Below are positions 1 through 5,627 of a stretch of DNA of 7,553 bases, piece by piece. Numbering within the stretch: the first letter of the stretch is position 1; each line of letters opens with the position of its first letter. The notes beneath the pieces are model-generated. The model did no database searches. It was not told the origin of the DNA and worked only from the letters and a program-made list of their open reading frames with translations. The position numbers and the translations under genes were made by a program. The stretch is taken from assembly GCA_023422835.1 (NCBI GenBank), contig JAFAGI010000006.1:1-7553 (forward strand). The letters are read 5' to 3'. Source of the stretch: Bacteroidota bacterium. Lineage in GTDB: Bacteria > Bacteroidota > Bacteroidia > Chitinophagales > Chitinophagaceae.

Positions 1-2
1 GG

Positions 3-371
3 CGCCGCCCGCAGCTCACCAGTGAGGACGAAGAGATCCTGCGCCGCTACGCCGACGCGAAGGACCCGGAGACGATCCGGGCACTGCTCGCCGAGGACGT
101 ACGGATCACGATGCCGCCCGAGCCGCCGGTCGTCGGGATCGACGCGGCCGCGGAGTTTCTCGGCCGGCCGCTCGACTGGCGTACGTTCCCCAGCTCGGCC
201 AACGGGCGCCCGGCACTGATCAACTATCTCCGCCGGCCCGGCAGCCCGCACTACGAGGCGTTGGTCGTCGACGTACTCCGGATCGAGAACGGGAAGATCG
301 TGGAGAGCAACGCCTTCATCGGTGCCCGTCACGTCGCCGCCTTCAGCATGCCCGCCACGCTCGAGCCCTAG
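3..371 (+). CDS. C-terminal part of a probable ECF sigma factor with SnoaL-like domain (5' truncated)
   Basis: The reading frame is open from the window edge to a TAG at 369-371, so only the last 122 residues are visible. The segment starts with a helix-rich stretch (LTSEDEEILRRYADAKDPET) and continues as an alpha+beta fold of the SnoaL/NTF2 type, with the pattern LLAEDVRITMPPEP, SSANGRPALINYLRRP, LVVDVLRIENGKIVE and a terminal FSMPATL. From knowledge of families, this order and the final MPxTL are typical of the C-terminal SnoaL-like extension of long ECF sigma factors (TIGR02960-like), where the extension modulates sigma activity in place of an anti-sigma factor. The sigma regions 2 and 4 that would prove this lie outside the window, so a stand-alone SnoaL-like protein is the alternative. 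It converges on the lipoprotein gene that follows. Confidence 0.72.
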   Translation, partial: RRPQLTSEDEEILRRYADAKDPETIRALLAEDVRITMPPEPPVVGIDAAAEFLGRPLDWRTFPSSANGRPALINYLRRPGSPHYEALVVDVLRIENGKIVESNAFIGARHVAAFSMPATLEP

Positions 372-408
372 GCGAGTAGGTCTCACGCTCAGCATTCCTA
401 GGAACTCG
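362..408. terminator. Possible bidirectional terminator between convergent genes
   Basis: CGAG-C-CCTAGG (362-372) pairs with CCTAGG-AA-CTCG (397-408): ten base pairs with a small internal bulge and a 24-base loop. Each CCTAGG contains the TAG stop of one of the two converging genes. There is no U-tract on either side, and the loop is long, so the call is tentative. Confidence 0.3.
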
Positions 409-1009
409 GCGGGCCGGCTCCGTCGCAAGGGACACCGACACCCAGCTGTACCTGCGCCGTCTGCCCCCGCGACGTGATGGTGAGCGGGAGGCAGGCCGGT
501 CGCGCGACCCACGTGCCGCCGACGAAGGCCAGCCACTCAGGTCGGTCATCGGCAGGTGCGCAGGCACGCACATGCGCGCTCACGGCCGGCACCACCGACG
601 AGCCCCATCCGATGCGCGCCTTGTCCTCCCAGCCGGGTGCCACCCGCAGGTCGACCACTGCGCCGCCGCGTACGACCAATCCCCACTTGGCGAACAGCCG
701 GGCTGCCGGGTCCGGTTGCCCCGATTCCGCTGCTTGAAGCACCGGCCGGGCAGGTACCGCGACGTCCTCTCCCACGAGCCGATAACCCGCCGGCGGTTCC
801 GTGATCGCATCGACCGAAACGGTGCACGACTCCTGGCCGGCGCTCGCGTCAGCCGACGGGGACGCGCTGGGGTCGGTGCCCAGAGACGCAGTTGGCGCGG
901 GTGGTTTGGCCTCACCCTGGCTGGAACCGTTTGAGGACGTGCAGGCTGCCGGCGCCGCCATCAGGCAGACGCTGAGCGGCCAGCACAACATGCGGCTGGC
1001 CCTTCGCAC
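398..1009 (-). CDS. Secreted lipoprotein of unknown function
   Basis: This 203-residue protein has a lipoprotein-type signal: basic start MRRASR, hydrophobic core to about residue 22, then a lipobox-like PAAC with the modified Cys near residue 23. The proline in the box is not ideal but tolerated. A Ser/Pro/Ala-rich linker (about residues 24-60) follows, then a compact domain with Cys near 62, 150 and 173 and a last Cys near 195, which could form disulfides outside the cell. I do not recognise the mature domain. The start is GTG at 1009, not the ATG at 991, because a perfect AGGAGG lies eight bases upstream of the GTG. It is convergent with the SnoaL-like gene and has its own promoter region to the right. 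Role unknown; likely anchored to the outer face of the membrane. Confidence 0.75.
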   Translation of the reverse strand: MRRASRMLCWPLSVCLMAAPAACTSSNGSSQGEAKPPAPTASLGTDPSASPSADASAGQESCTVSVDAITEPPAGYRLVGEDVAVPARPVLQAAESGQPDPAARLFAKWGLVVRGGAVVDLRVAPGWEDKARIGWGSSVVPAVSAHVRACAPADDRPEWLAFVGGTWVARPACLPLTITSRGQTAQVQLGVGVPCDGAGPPSS

Positions 1010-1017
1010 GCGCGATA

Positions 1018-1023
1018 CCTCCT
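1018..1023 (-). promoter_or_regulatory. Ribosome binding site (AGGAGG)
   Basis: On the reverse strand AGGAGG is followed by an eight-base spacer and then GTG at 1009. This fixes the start of the lipoprotein gene at the GTG instead of the internal ATG. Confidence 0.8.
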
Positions 1024-1066
1024 GAACGGCGAGGCCATCGACGGTAGGGACGCGACTCGTGAAGCG

Positions 1067-1210
1067 TCACCGTACCCGAAAGGCGGGTGCGTTCGATGCG
1101 CCCATCTTGACCTGAGCGTGCAGCAGCACGACCAGGTGGAAGCGGGCCAGTTCCGCGATGTGCGGACCACCGCGGAGATGGGCTGAGGCGAGAACGGTTG
1201 GCGGCGTCAC
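1067..1210 (-). CDS. Small ORF of 47 codons, unknown (possible gene remnant)
   Basis: On the reverse strand GTG at 1210 opens a 47-codon frame ending in TGA at 1067, directly upstream of the lipoprotein gene. Its middle (HIAELARFHLVVLLHAQVK) reads like real protein, with an amphipathic or hydrophobic helix and mostly G/C third codon bases (for example ctg gcc cgc ttc cac ctg gtc gtg ctg ctg). A stop lies immediately upstream and there is no convincing ribosome binding site, only a weak AGTAGG. It could be a true small protein, a remnant of a larger gene, or chance. No family is recognised. Confidence 0.22.
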   Translation of the reverse strand: MTPPTVLASAHLRGGPHIAELARFHLVVLLHAQVKMGASNAPAFRVR

Positions 1211-1226
1211 CGCCTACTCTGCCGGG

Positions 1227-1286
1227 ATGAAGGCGGAAGCGGTGCCGACCATGCCGACGGCGGACATCGACAGGAGACGGGCATGA
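1227..1286 (+). CDS. Possible 19-codon upstream ORF, overlapping the next gene by ATGA
   Basis: ATG at 1227 opens 19 codons (MKAEAVPTMPTADIDRRRA) whose TGA overlaps the ATG of the gene at 1283. The arrangement is like translational coupling, and the end of the small ORF carries the AGGAGA that serves as the next gene's ribosome binding site. No good ribosome binding site precedes the small ORF itself, so it may be a coincidence of sequence. Confidence 0.2.
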   Translation: MKAEAVPTMPTADIDRRRA

Positions 1287-1678
1287 GCAGGCGAAAGGTC
1301 TCGCTTGTGGCCACCGGCCTACTGATCGCGCTGCTGCCATGTGCCCTGGCCTGGGGATCACTGTGGCCGGTTCGCATCGATGCTCTGTGCGGCGTCTTCC
1401 AGTCTCGGCAGGGTGGGGTCGTCAAGATCGAGTCAGATCGATCATTCACGGTCTCTGCGGCCATGTTCGGCCCCAACGACACGGTCTCGGGAAGCGGCGA
1501 GTTGCGCCCGGATGACCTGGCAGCGGACGGCCATCTGGTCCTGACGATGAAGGATGCCAAAGCAAGCCTTGAGTTGAAAACGCGGCGTAGTTGGCGGGGG
1601 AATGTGAGCCTGTGGCACTGGGCCAACGACCCGGACACCGGGGAACGCGAGACCTTCGTCCAGAAGTCTGCGTGCTAG
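1283..1678 (+). CDS. Small exported or membrane-anchored protein, unknown function
   Basis: The protein has 131 residues. It starts MSRRK, followed by a hydrophobic segment at about residues 6-27 (VSLVATGLLIALLPCALAW) that is a Sec signal or a single membrane anchor. The Cys in this segment is preceded by Pro, so it is a poor lipobox. The rest is a predicted beta-rich domain: LCGVF, then VVKIESDRSFTVSA, a GSGEL turn, LVLTM, and a C-terminal SLWHWANDPDTGERETF. This resembles a loosely defined group of small actinobacterial exported proteins in which a 'G.W.......L.L..DG.F......' opening pairs with a 'L.F...DPD.G.RY.F' ending; that is recollection, not a search. AGGAGA (1272-1277) lies five bases before the ATG. 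The C-terminus ends with Cys at the junction with the acetyltransferase remnant. Confidence 0.68.
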   Translation: MSRRKVSLVATGLLIALLPCALAWGSLWPVRIDALCGVFQSRQGGVVKIESDRSFTVSAAMFGPNDTVSGSGELRPDDLAADGHLVLTMKDAKASLELKTRRSWRGNVSLWHWANDPDTGERETFVQKSAC

Positions 1679-1798
1679 TCCGAGCGCCTCCAGCAGCGCC
1701 AGCACCACCGCGTGGGTGCCCCCGGCGACGAACCCGAGACTCCGGTACGACGAGTGCAGCAGCAGGACGTCACCCGTAAGTCGGAGCCCTGAGCGGAA
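1676..1798 (-). pseudogene. Remnant of an aminoglycoside N(3)-acetyltransferase (N-terminal fragment)
   Basis: Read on the reverse strand, about 40 codons give GLRLTGDVLLLHSSYRSLGF followed by VAGGTHAVVLALLEALGL. From family knowledge, AAC(3)-type acetyltransferases have near their N-terminus the pattern 'LGVRPGDxLLVHSSLxSLGxVxGGxxxVxxALLxAxG', and this piece matches it along its whole length, including the HSS and VAGG positions. Before it there is no start codon in a sensible place and no family-like sequence. After it, where 'xxGTLVxPT' should follow, the frame runs into the end of the convergent gene at 1678. The remaining two hundred or so residues of the enzyme are absent, so this is a decayed or deletion-truncated gene with no activity. 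The overlap of its edge with the TAG of the neighbouring gene suggests a deletion junction there. Confidence 0.62.
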
Positions 1799-1873
1799 TG
1801 CTCGCCGATTTCGGGATAGCGGCGGCGTCCCCGCGCGTCTGTCACTGGTGAACGAGGAGACGAGGGTGGTGCG

Positions 1874-2380
1874 GTGGAAGAGGGCGAGCGCGCGGTGCTG
1901 GCCGAGTTCGTGGCGAGCCGGGCGCCGGCGCTGATTCGGGTCGCCTACCTGCTCACCGGTGACCGCAGCAGCGCCGAGGAGCTGTTCCAGTCGGCGCTGT
2001 CGAAGATCATCCCGAAGTGGCGGACCATCCGGCACGCCGACCCGGAGGGGTACCTCCGCGCCGTCATGTACCGGGAGCAGGTGAGCTGGTGGCGACGGTT
2101 GCGCCGCCGTCGGGAGTCGCCGGGCGGCGGGCACGAGCCGGTGGTGGCCGACCCGGCCGGCGGTACGGACCTCCGGCTGGCGCTGCGGGCGGCGCTGTGG
2201 CAACTGCCACCGGCGCAGCGCACCGTCGTGGTCCTGCGCTACTACGAGGACCTGCCGGAGGCTCAGGTCGCCGAACTGCTGGGCTGTTCGGTCGGGACGG
2301 TGCGCAGCCGGACCCACCGGGCGGTCACCCGACTGCGTCAGATCCTGCCGGACAGCGAGCTTCTGGAGATGCAGCGATGA
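1874..2380 (+). CDS. SigE-family ECF RNA polymerase sigma factor
   Basis: The 168-residue protein has the two-domain layout of ECF sigma factors. Region 2 spans about residues 11-80, with AYLLTGDRSSAEELFQSALS and the -10 recognition helix region YLRAVMYREQVSWWRRLRRRR. A short linker follows, then region 4 at about 103-157 with LPPAQRTVVVLRYYEDLPEA and the -35 binding helix-turn-helix QVAELLGCSVGTVRSRTHRA. Length and the SWWRR feature fit the actinobacterial SigE-family group (TIGR02983-like). The start is GTG at 1874, with GAGGG at 1862-1866 as the likely binding site. The stop TGA overlaps the ATG of the next gene (ATGA), so the two are translationally coupled, as expected for a sigma factor and its membrane regulator. 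Target promoters cannot be read here. Confidence 0.9.
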   Translation: MEEGERAVLAEFVASRAPALIRVAYLLTGDRSSAEELFQSALSKIIPKWRTIRHADPEGYLRAVMYREQVSWWRRLRRRRESPGGGHEPVVADPAGGTDLRLALRAALWQLPPAQRTVVVLRYYEDLPEAQVAELLGCSVGTVRSRTHRAVTRLRQILPDSELLEMQR

Positions 2381-2748
2381 GTGATCCGTTCGAAGGTCTG
2401 CTCCGCTCCACCCTCACCGACATCGCCGAGGAGGCACCGACTGTGCGGGACTCATTGACCAGGGCGGAACGGCGCGCGCGTAGCCGTCGACGCAACACGG
2501 TGGCGGCAGGCGCTGCGGGCGTCCTCGCGGTGCTCGTGATCAGCGCACCGTTCGCCTACGCGGGCCGGGGCGACGACGCCGTGATCTCGCCGCAGCCGGG
2601 AACGAGCGTCCCGCAGCCGAGCCGGAGCGAGCCCGTCGATCCGCCGCCGGGCGCGCCGTCGCCGGTCCCGATCGGTCCGCGGGACCCGAGCAATCCGGGG
2701 GTACGGCCCGACGCCGTCGTCCCGTCGCCGAGCCCGACTCGGCGCTGA
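2377..2748 (+). CDS. Short single-pass membrane protein, probable anti-sigma-type partner
   Basis: ATG at 2377 overlaps the sigma stop and gives 123 residues. Residues 1-40 are an acidic-then-basic cytoplasmic part (MSDPFEGLLRSTLTDIAEEA, later ERRARSRRR). Residues 41-62 form one membrane helix (VAAGAAGVLAVLVISAPFAYA). Residues 63-123 are a Pro/Ser-rich outer tail with no folded domain visible. The basic stretch before the helix puts the N-terminus inside. From position and layout it is most likely the cognate anti-sigma or sigma-associated membrane protein. There is no clear zinc-binding anti-sigma motif (HxxxCxxC), so the mechanism is unknown. Partners of SigE-family factors often have a longer extracellular domain; this short low-complexity tail may be a reduced form. 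Confidence 0.78.
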   Translation: MSDPFEGLLRSTLTDIAEEAPTVRDSLTRAERRARSRRRNTVAAGAAGVLAVLVISAPFAYAGRGDDAVISPQPGTSVPQPSRSEPVDPPPGAPSPVPIGPRDPSNPGVRPDAVVPSPSPTRR

Positions 2749-2754
2749 TCGACG

Positions 2755-2782
2755 CGCACCGGCGTCCCTCCCAGCCGGTGCG
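2755..2782. terminator. GC hairpin downstream of the sigma operon (first of two)
   Basis: CGCACCGGC (2755-2763) pairs perfectly with GCCGGTGCG (2774-2782) over a ten-base loop. It begins seven bases after the TGA of the membrane protein gene. There is no U-tract, which is common for actinomycete terminators. Confidence 0.55.
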
Positions 2783-2783
2783 A

Positions 2784-2817
2784 GGCTGGGCCCGCCCCGA
2801 CGACGGCGGGCCCAGCC
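2784..2817. terminator. Strong GC hairpin between convergent genes (second of two)
   Basis: GGCTGGGCCCGCC (2784-2796) and GGCGGGCCCAGCC (2805-2817) form a perfect 13-base-pair stem with an eight-base loop. It lies between the sigma operon and the convergent gene at 2899-3333, and could stop transcription from both sides. Confidence 0.7.
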
Positions 2818-2898
2818 CGTCCGCGCGCGCCGTGGGCAGCCGGCCACATCCGGTATGTGGTGCCGCCCCGGCCCGGGCCGACCGGATTCCGGACGACG

Positions 2899-3333
2899 TC
2901 ACGCCCACGGCGGGGGATGCCGGTTCACGTATTCGCGGGCGCGGGGGAGCGGGTCACCGAAGTACTGGCGCGGCGTGCGGTGCCGCTGGGCCCGGCAGAA
3001 CGTGGCGAGGTCGCCGGTGATCCCGATCCGGTCCAGTGAGCGCCGCTCGAACTCCCGGTTGGCGGCGAGCAGGTCCGCCTCCCGGTTCCATCCGGCGTGG
3101 TCGAACGCCCATTCCGCCCAGGTCGCGTACACGTGGAAGACCTGGCGCTCGCCCGCGAACCGCAACCCCGCGAGGCCGATCGGGCGGTCCGGGTAGGTGT
3201 CCCGGCACACCCAGGCCAGGATGTGGCAGGCCCCGGCCGCGAAGAAGGGCTGGTCCGCGCGCTCCCAGGCGAGTCGCTGGTCGGCCCGTTCCCGCGGCGT
3301 ACGCCGGAAGGCGCCCGCTGCCGTCACTGCCAC
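2899..3333 (-). CDS. Hypothetical cytoplasmic protein of 144 residues
   Basis: The protein is soluble, with no signal or membrane segment, and rich in Arg, Ala and aromatic residues. It has a central helical stretch with two Cys (FFAAGACHILAWVCRDTY) and aromatic motifs FHVYATWAEWAFDHAGWN and TPRQYFGDPLPRAREYVNRH. I do not recognise a family. The stop TGA is at 2899. The start is taken at GTG 3333; a second GTG two codons later (3327) is possible. No ribosome binding site precedes either, but TAGAGT lies six bases before GTG 3333, which fits a leaderless message. It is monocistronic, convergent with the sigma operon and divergent from the collagen operon, with which it shares the spacer 3334-3528. 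Confidence 0.65.
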   Translation of the reverse strand: MAVTAAGAFRRTPRERADQRLAWERADQPFFAAGACHILAWVCRDTYPDRPIGLAGLRFAGERQVFHVYATWAEWAFDHAGWNREADLLAANREFERRSLDRIGITGDLATFCRAQRHRTPRQYFGDPLPRAREYVNRHPPPWA

Positions 3334-3339
3334 CGGCGC

Positions 3340-3345
3340 ACTCTA
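3340..3345 (-). promoter_or_regulatory. Possible -10 box for a leaderless transcript
   Basis: On the reverse strand TAGAGT fits the actinobacterial TANNNT -10 pattern and lies six bases before GTG 3333, so transcription would begin at about the start codon. This would explain why no ribosome binding site is seen. No good -35 box is visible. Confidence 0.3.
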
Positions 3346-3384
3346 GCCGGGCGGCCGGCTCCTCGCGTGTGCTGTGCTACTGGA

Positions 3385-3528
3385 GCAGTCAATGCGAAGC
3401 ATATTTACATGGATTTTTGGGGTGATTCGCAGCGAAGACGTCCTTCATGTCCTTTTCGTGACTATACGGTGACCGTGCGTCAACTCAAGGCGGCCGGCTG
3501 AGTACTGATCGTTCCTGGTGGAGGTTCC
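3385..3528 (+). promoter_or_regulatory. AT-rich leader and probable promoter region of the collagen operon
   Basis: Bases 3391-3470 are roughly 44 percent G+C, against about 70 percent nearby, with runs such as ATATTTACATGGATTTTTGG. TATACG at 3463-3468 is a candidate -10, without a clear -35. TGCGAA (3393-3398) and TTCGCA (3426-3431) form a spaced inverted repeat flanking the most AT-rich part, a possible operator. GGAGG at 3520-3524 is the ribosome binding site for the GTG at 3529. The exact transcription start cannot be fixed from the sequence. Confidence 0.45.
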
Positions 3529-5586
3529 GTGGGGGAGAAGCAACGGAAGCCGCTGAGCAGCCTCAAGCACGTCAAGGCGGCTTCCGGTCTCAGTTCCGTT
3601 CTGCTGATGGCCGGCATGACGACCGGGGCCGACCCCGCCTCGGCGAGCGACATCGTCCTGAAGGCACGTGCCCAGCATGCCGAGGTTGGCACTCCCGGCC
3701 CGCTCGGGCACGTCCGTGCCTGGCAGCCCACCGGACCCCTCACCCGGGACGACGCTCCGAACGGCGGCTCCGACGCCCCGACGTACGGCCCGGACTCCGG
3801 CGGCCCGACCTACGGCCCGCAGGGCTGGCAGTGGCAGGAGCAGAGGCCGGGCAAGCACGGGCACCACCATGGCAGCCAGGGCCCGCAGGGTCCACAGGGC
3901 GAGCAGGGCCGACCCGGCCGCCCTGGGCCTCAGGGCGCTGCCGGTGCTCAGGGTCCACAGGGCTTCCAAGGCGCGCAGGGCGAGGACGGCGCGCAGGGTC
4001 CGCAGGGCTTTCAGGGCGCTGCCGGTGCCCAGGGTGCTACCGGCGTACAGGGTGCGACCGGTGCCCAAGGTGCCCAGGGCGCTGAGGGTGCTCAGGGTCC
4101 ACAAGGCTTTCAGGGAGCGCAGGGCGCTACCGGTGCTCAGGGCGAAACAGGTGCTCAGGGCGCGGTCGGGGCGCAGGGTCCGCAGGGCGAGGTCGGTGCG
4201 CAGGGCGCAACCGGTTCGCAAGGTCTCCAGGGAACGCAGGGCGCTACCGGCGCTCAGGGCGCGCAAGGTTCGCAGGGCGAGACCGGCGCTCAAGGCGCTA
4301 CCGGTGCCCGGGGACCGCAAGGCTTCCAAGGGGCGCAGGGCGCTACCGGCGCCCAGGGTGCCACTGGTGCGCAGGGTGTCCAGGGCGCGCAGGGAGACTC
4401 CGGTGCGCAGGGTCCGCAGGGCTTCCAGGGAACGCAGGGCGCTACCGGCGCGCAGGGTGAGATCGGTGCGCAGGGTCCGCAGGGTTTCCAGGGTGCGGCC
4501 GGTGCTCAGGGTCCGCAGGGCGAGGTCGGTGCTCAGGGCGCTACCGGCGCGCAGGGTGAGATCGGTGCGCAGGGTCCTCAGGGTTTCCAGGGTGCGGCCG
4601 GTGCGCAGGGTCCGCAGGGCGCCGTCGGTGCTCAGGGCGAGACCGGTGCTCAGGGTGTCCAGGGAGCGCAGGGCGAGACCGGTGCGCAGGGCGACATCGG
4701 TGCTCAGGGCGCGCAGGGCTTCCAGGGAGCGCAGGGCGCTACCGGACCGCAGGGTGAGATCGGTGCTCAGGGTGCTACTGGAGCCCAGGGCGCTACCGGT
4801 GCTCAGGGTCCGCAAGGCGAGGTCGGTGCTCAGGGTGCTACCGGCGCGCAGGGCGAGACCGGTGCTCAGGGTGCTACCGGTGCTCAGGGTGTCCAGGGAG
4901 CGCAGGGCGACTCCGGTGCTCAGGGTCCGCAGGGCTTCCAGGGAACGCAGGGTGCTACCGGCGCGCAGGGCGACATCGGTGCTCAGGGCGCGCAGGGTCC
5001 GCAGGGCGACACCGGTGCCCAAGGCGCTACCGGCGTCCAGGGTCCGCAAGGCTTCCAGGGAACGCAAGGCGCCACCGGTGCTCAGGGCGAGACCGGTGCA
5101 CAGGGCACTACCGGTGCTCAGGGCGAGATCGGTGCGCAGGGTCCGCAAGGCTTCCAGGGAACGCAAGGCGCCACCGGCGCACAGGGCGATACGGGTGCTC
5201 AGGGGGCCTCTGGAGCACAGGGTGCTACCGGCGCACAGGGCGCCGACGGAGCGCAGGGCGCGCAGGGACCGCAGGGCGACGCCGGCGCGCAAGGTGCTCA
5301 GGGCTTCCAGGGACCGCAGGGAGCTACCGGCGCGCAGGGCCCGGCCGGGACCGGTCTCAGTGACGTGTACATCCGGTATGCCGAGGGCGTGCTCGACGGC
5401 ACCCAGAACCTCTACTGCGACGCGGGTGACGTCGCGCTGAGCGGGGGCTTCTACAACGCCAACGGAGGGGTGAACGGGAGCCGTCCGATCCCCGGCACCG
5501 AGGGGGCCACTCCGATCGGCTGGCAGTGGCTCTTCCTGGCGAACGGCAACGAGGCCTACGTCGTCTGTGCGGACGTCACGCCGTGA
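3529..5586 (+). CDS. Secreted collagen-like protein with 165 Gly-X-Y triplets
   Basis: This 685-residue protein has four parts. Residues 1 to about 40 look like a Sec signal: basic MGEKQRK, hydrophobic [15 protein letters not shown], and a likely cut near ASAS. Residues 41-114 are a Pro/Gly linker with two TYGP motifs (85-88, 94-97), WQWQ and a His-rich KHGHHH. Residues 115-609 are 165 Gly-X-Y triplets without interruption, dominated by [12 protein letters not shown] and GEx. Residues 610-685 are a small beta-rich cap with two Cys (630 and 680) and [20 protein letters not shown] and IGWQWLFL, resembling C-terminal domains of other actinobacterial exported repeat proteins. A collagen triple helix needs Gly at every third place, satisfied here; the cap may drive trimer formation (inference). 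There is no LPxTG or C-terminal membrane helix, so it is secreted or held non-covalently. The start GTG follows GGAGG by four bases. It is first in a three-gene operon. Confidence 0.93.
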   Translation: MGEKQRKPLSSLKHVKAASGLSSVLLMAGMTTGADPASASDIVLKARAQHAEVGTPGPLGHVRAWQPTGPLTRDDAPNGGSDAPTYGPDSGGPTYGPQGWQWQEQRPGKHGHHHGSQGPQGPQGEQGRPGRPGPQGAAGAQGPQGFQGAQGEDGAQGPQGFQGAAGAQGATGVQGATGAQGAQGAEGAQGPQGFQGAQGATGAQGETGAQGAVGAQGPQGEVGAQGATGSQGLQGTQGATGAQGAQGSQGETGAQGATGARGPQGFQGAQGATGAQGATGAQGVQGAQGDSGAQGPQGFQGTQGATGAQGEIGAQGPQGFQGAAGAQGPQGEVGAQGATGAQGEIGAQGPQGFQGAAGAQGPQGAVGAQGETGAQGVQGAQGETGAQGDIGAQGAQGFQGAQGATGPQGEIGAQGATGAQGATGAQGPQGEVGAQGATGAQGETGAQGATGAQGVQGAQGDSGAQGPQGFQGTQGATGAQGDIGAQGAQGPQGDTGAQGATGVQGPQGFQGTQGATGAQGETGAQGTTGAQGEIGAQGPQGFQGTQGATGAQGDTGAQGASGAQGATGAQGADGAQGAQGPQGDAGAQGAQGFQGPQGATGAQGPAGTGLSDVYIRYAEGVLDGTQNLYCDAGDVALSGGFYNANGGVNGSRPIPGTEGATPIGWQWLFLANGNEAYVVCADVTP
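3871..5355 (+). repeat. Gly-X-Y coding repeat, nine-base period, 165 units
   Basis: The 1485 bases are 165 in-phase copies of a nine-base Gly-X-Y unit, most often of the form ggN gcN cag. By hand count there are 12 GFQ triplets, at units 11, 16, 27, 51, 62, 69, 80, 95, 119, 132, 143 and 160; four of the gaps equal 11 units, giving a higher-order period of 33 residues (99 bases). Lys is absent, Arg occurs three times and acidic residues about 25 times. Thr fills the Y place in about 30 triplets. Confidence 0.92.
4435..4620 (+). repeat. Tandem 99-base duplication inside the collagen repeat
   Basis: Bases 4435-4521 and 4534-4620 agree at 85 of 87 positions, with an offset of exactly 99 bases (11 triplets). 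Such a near-identical unit indicates recent duplication by slippage or recombination. A second related pair, at about 4366 and 4879, is offset by 513 bases (57 triplets) with synonymous changes, indicating an older block copy. Confidence 0.75.
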
Positions 5587-5612
5587 AGCGGAACTCGATG
5601 AAGACGATCGAC

Positions 5613-5617
5613 AGGAG
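5613..5617 (+). promoter_or_regulatory. Ribosome binding site deciding the start of the TPR lipoprotein
   Basis: AGGAG, followed by AGGAAG at 5619-5624, precedes GTG 5628 by ten bases and ATG 5634 by 16 (nine from AGGAAG). The upstream in-frame starts, GTG 5583 and ATG 5598, have no comparable site. Confidence 0.5.
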
Positions 5618-5627
5618 CAGGAAGACA

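Noticed and set aside
1074..1088. Small hairpin ACCCG-AAAGG-CGGGT
   Set aside because: The five-base stem lies inside the small reverse ORF, and no transcript is known to end there. It is too weak to call a terminator.
1842..1851. TCACTGGTGA palindrome upstream of the sigma gene as an operator
   Set aside because: The arms are only four bases, and the near-identical TCACCAGTGA occurs inside the first coding region, so it is probably chance.
1442..2317. Long reverse open frame across the sigma gene
   Set aside because: Most of it is the shadow of the sigma gene and of the 1283-1678 gene. Only the part at about 1676-1798 has real family likeness, and it is reported as a remnant.
3445..5292. 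Reverse-strand open frame of 615 codons, rich in Leu-Arg-Ser/Thr
   Set aside because: It is the antisense shadow of the collagen repeat. The nine-base period with cag and ggc/ggt codons excludes stops on the other strand. The product has the same period, and there is no ribosome binding site or family likeness.
3871..5355. CRISPR array or non-coding tandem repeat
   Set aside because: The units are nine bases long without unique spacers, and they keep frame with synonymous variation, so this is a coding repeat.
3668..5440. Forward open frame of 590 codons, Arg/Val/Leu-rich, in another frame of the collagen gene
   Set aside because: It stays open for the same reason: the repeated unit read one base off has no stop. 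The highly basic product is an artefact.
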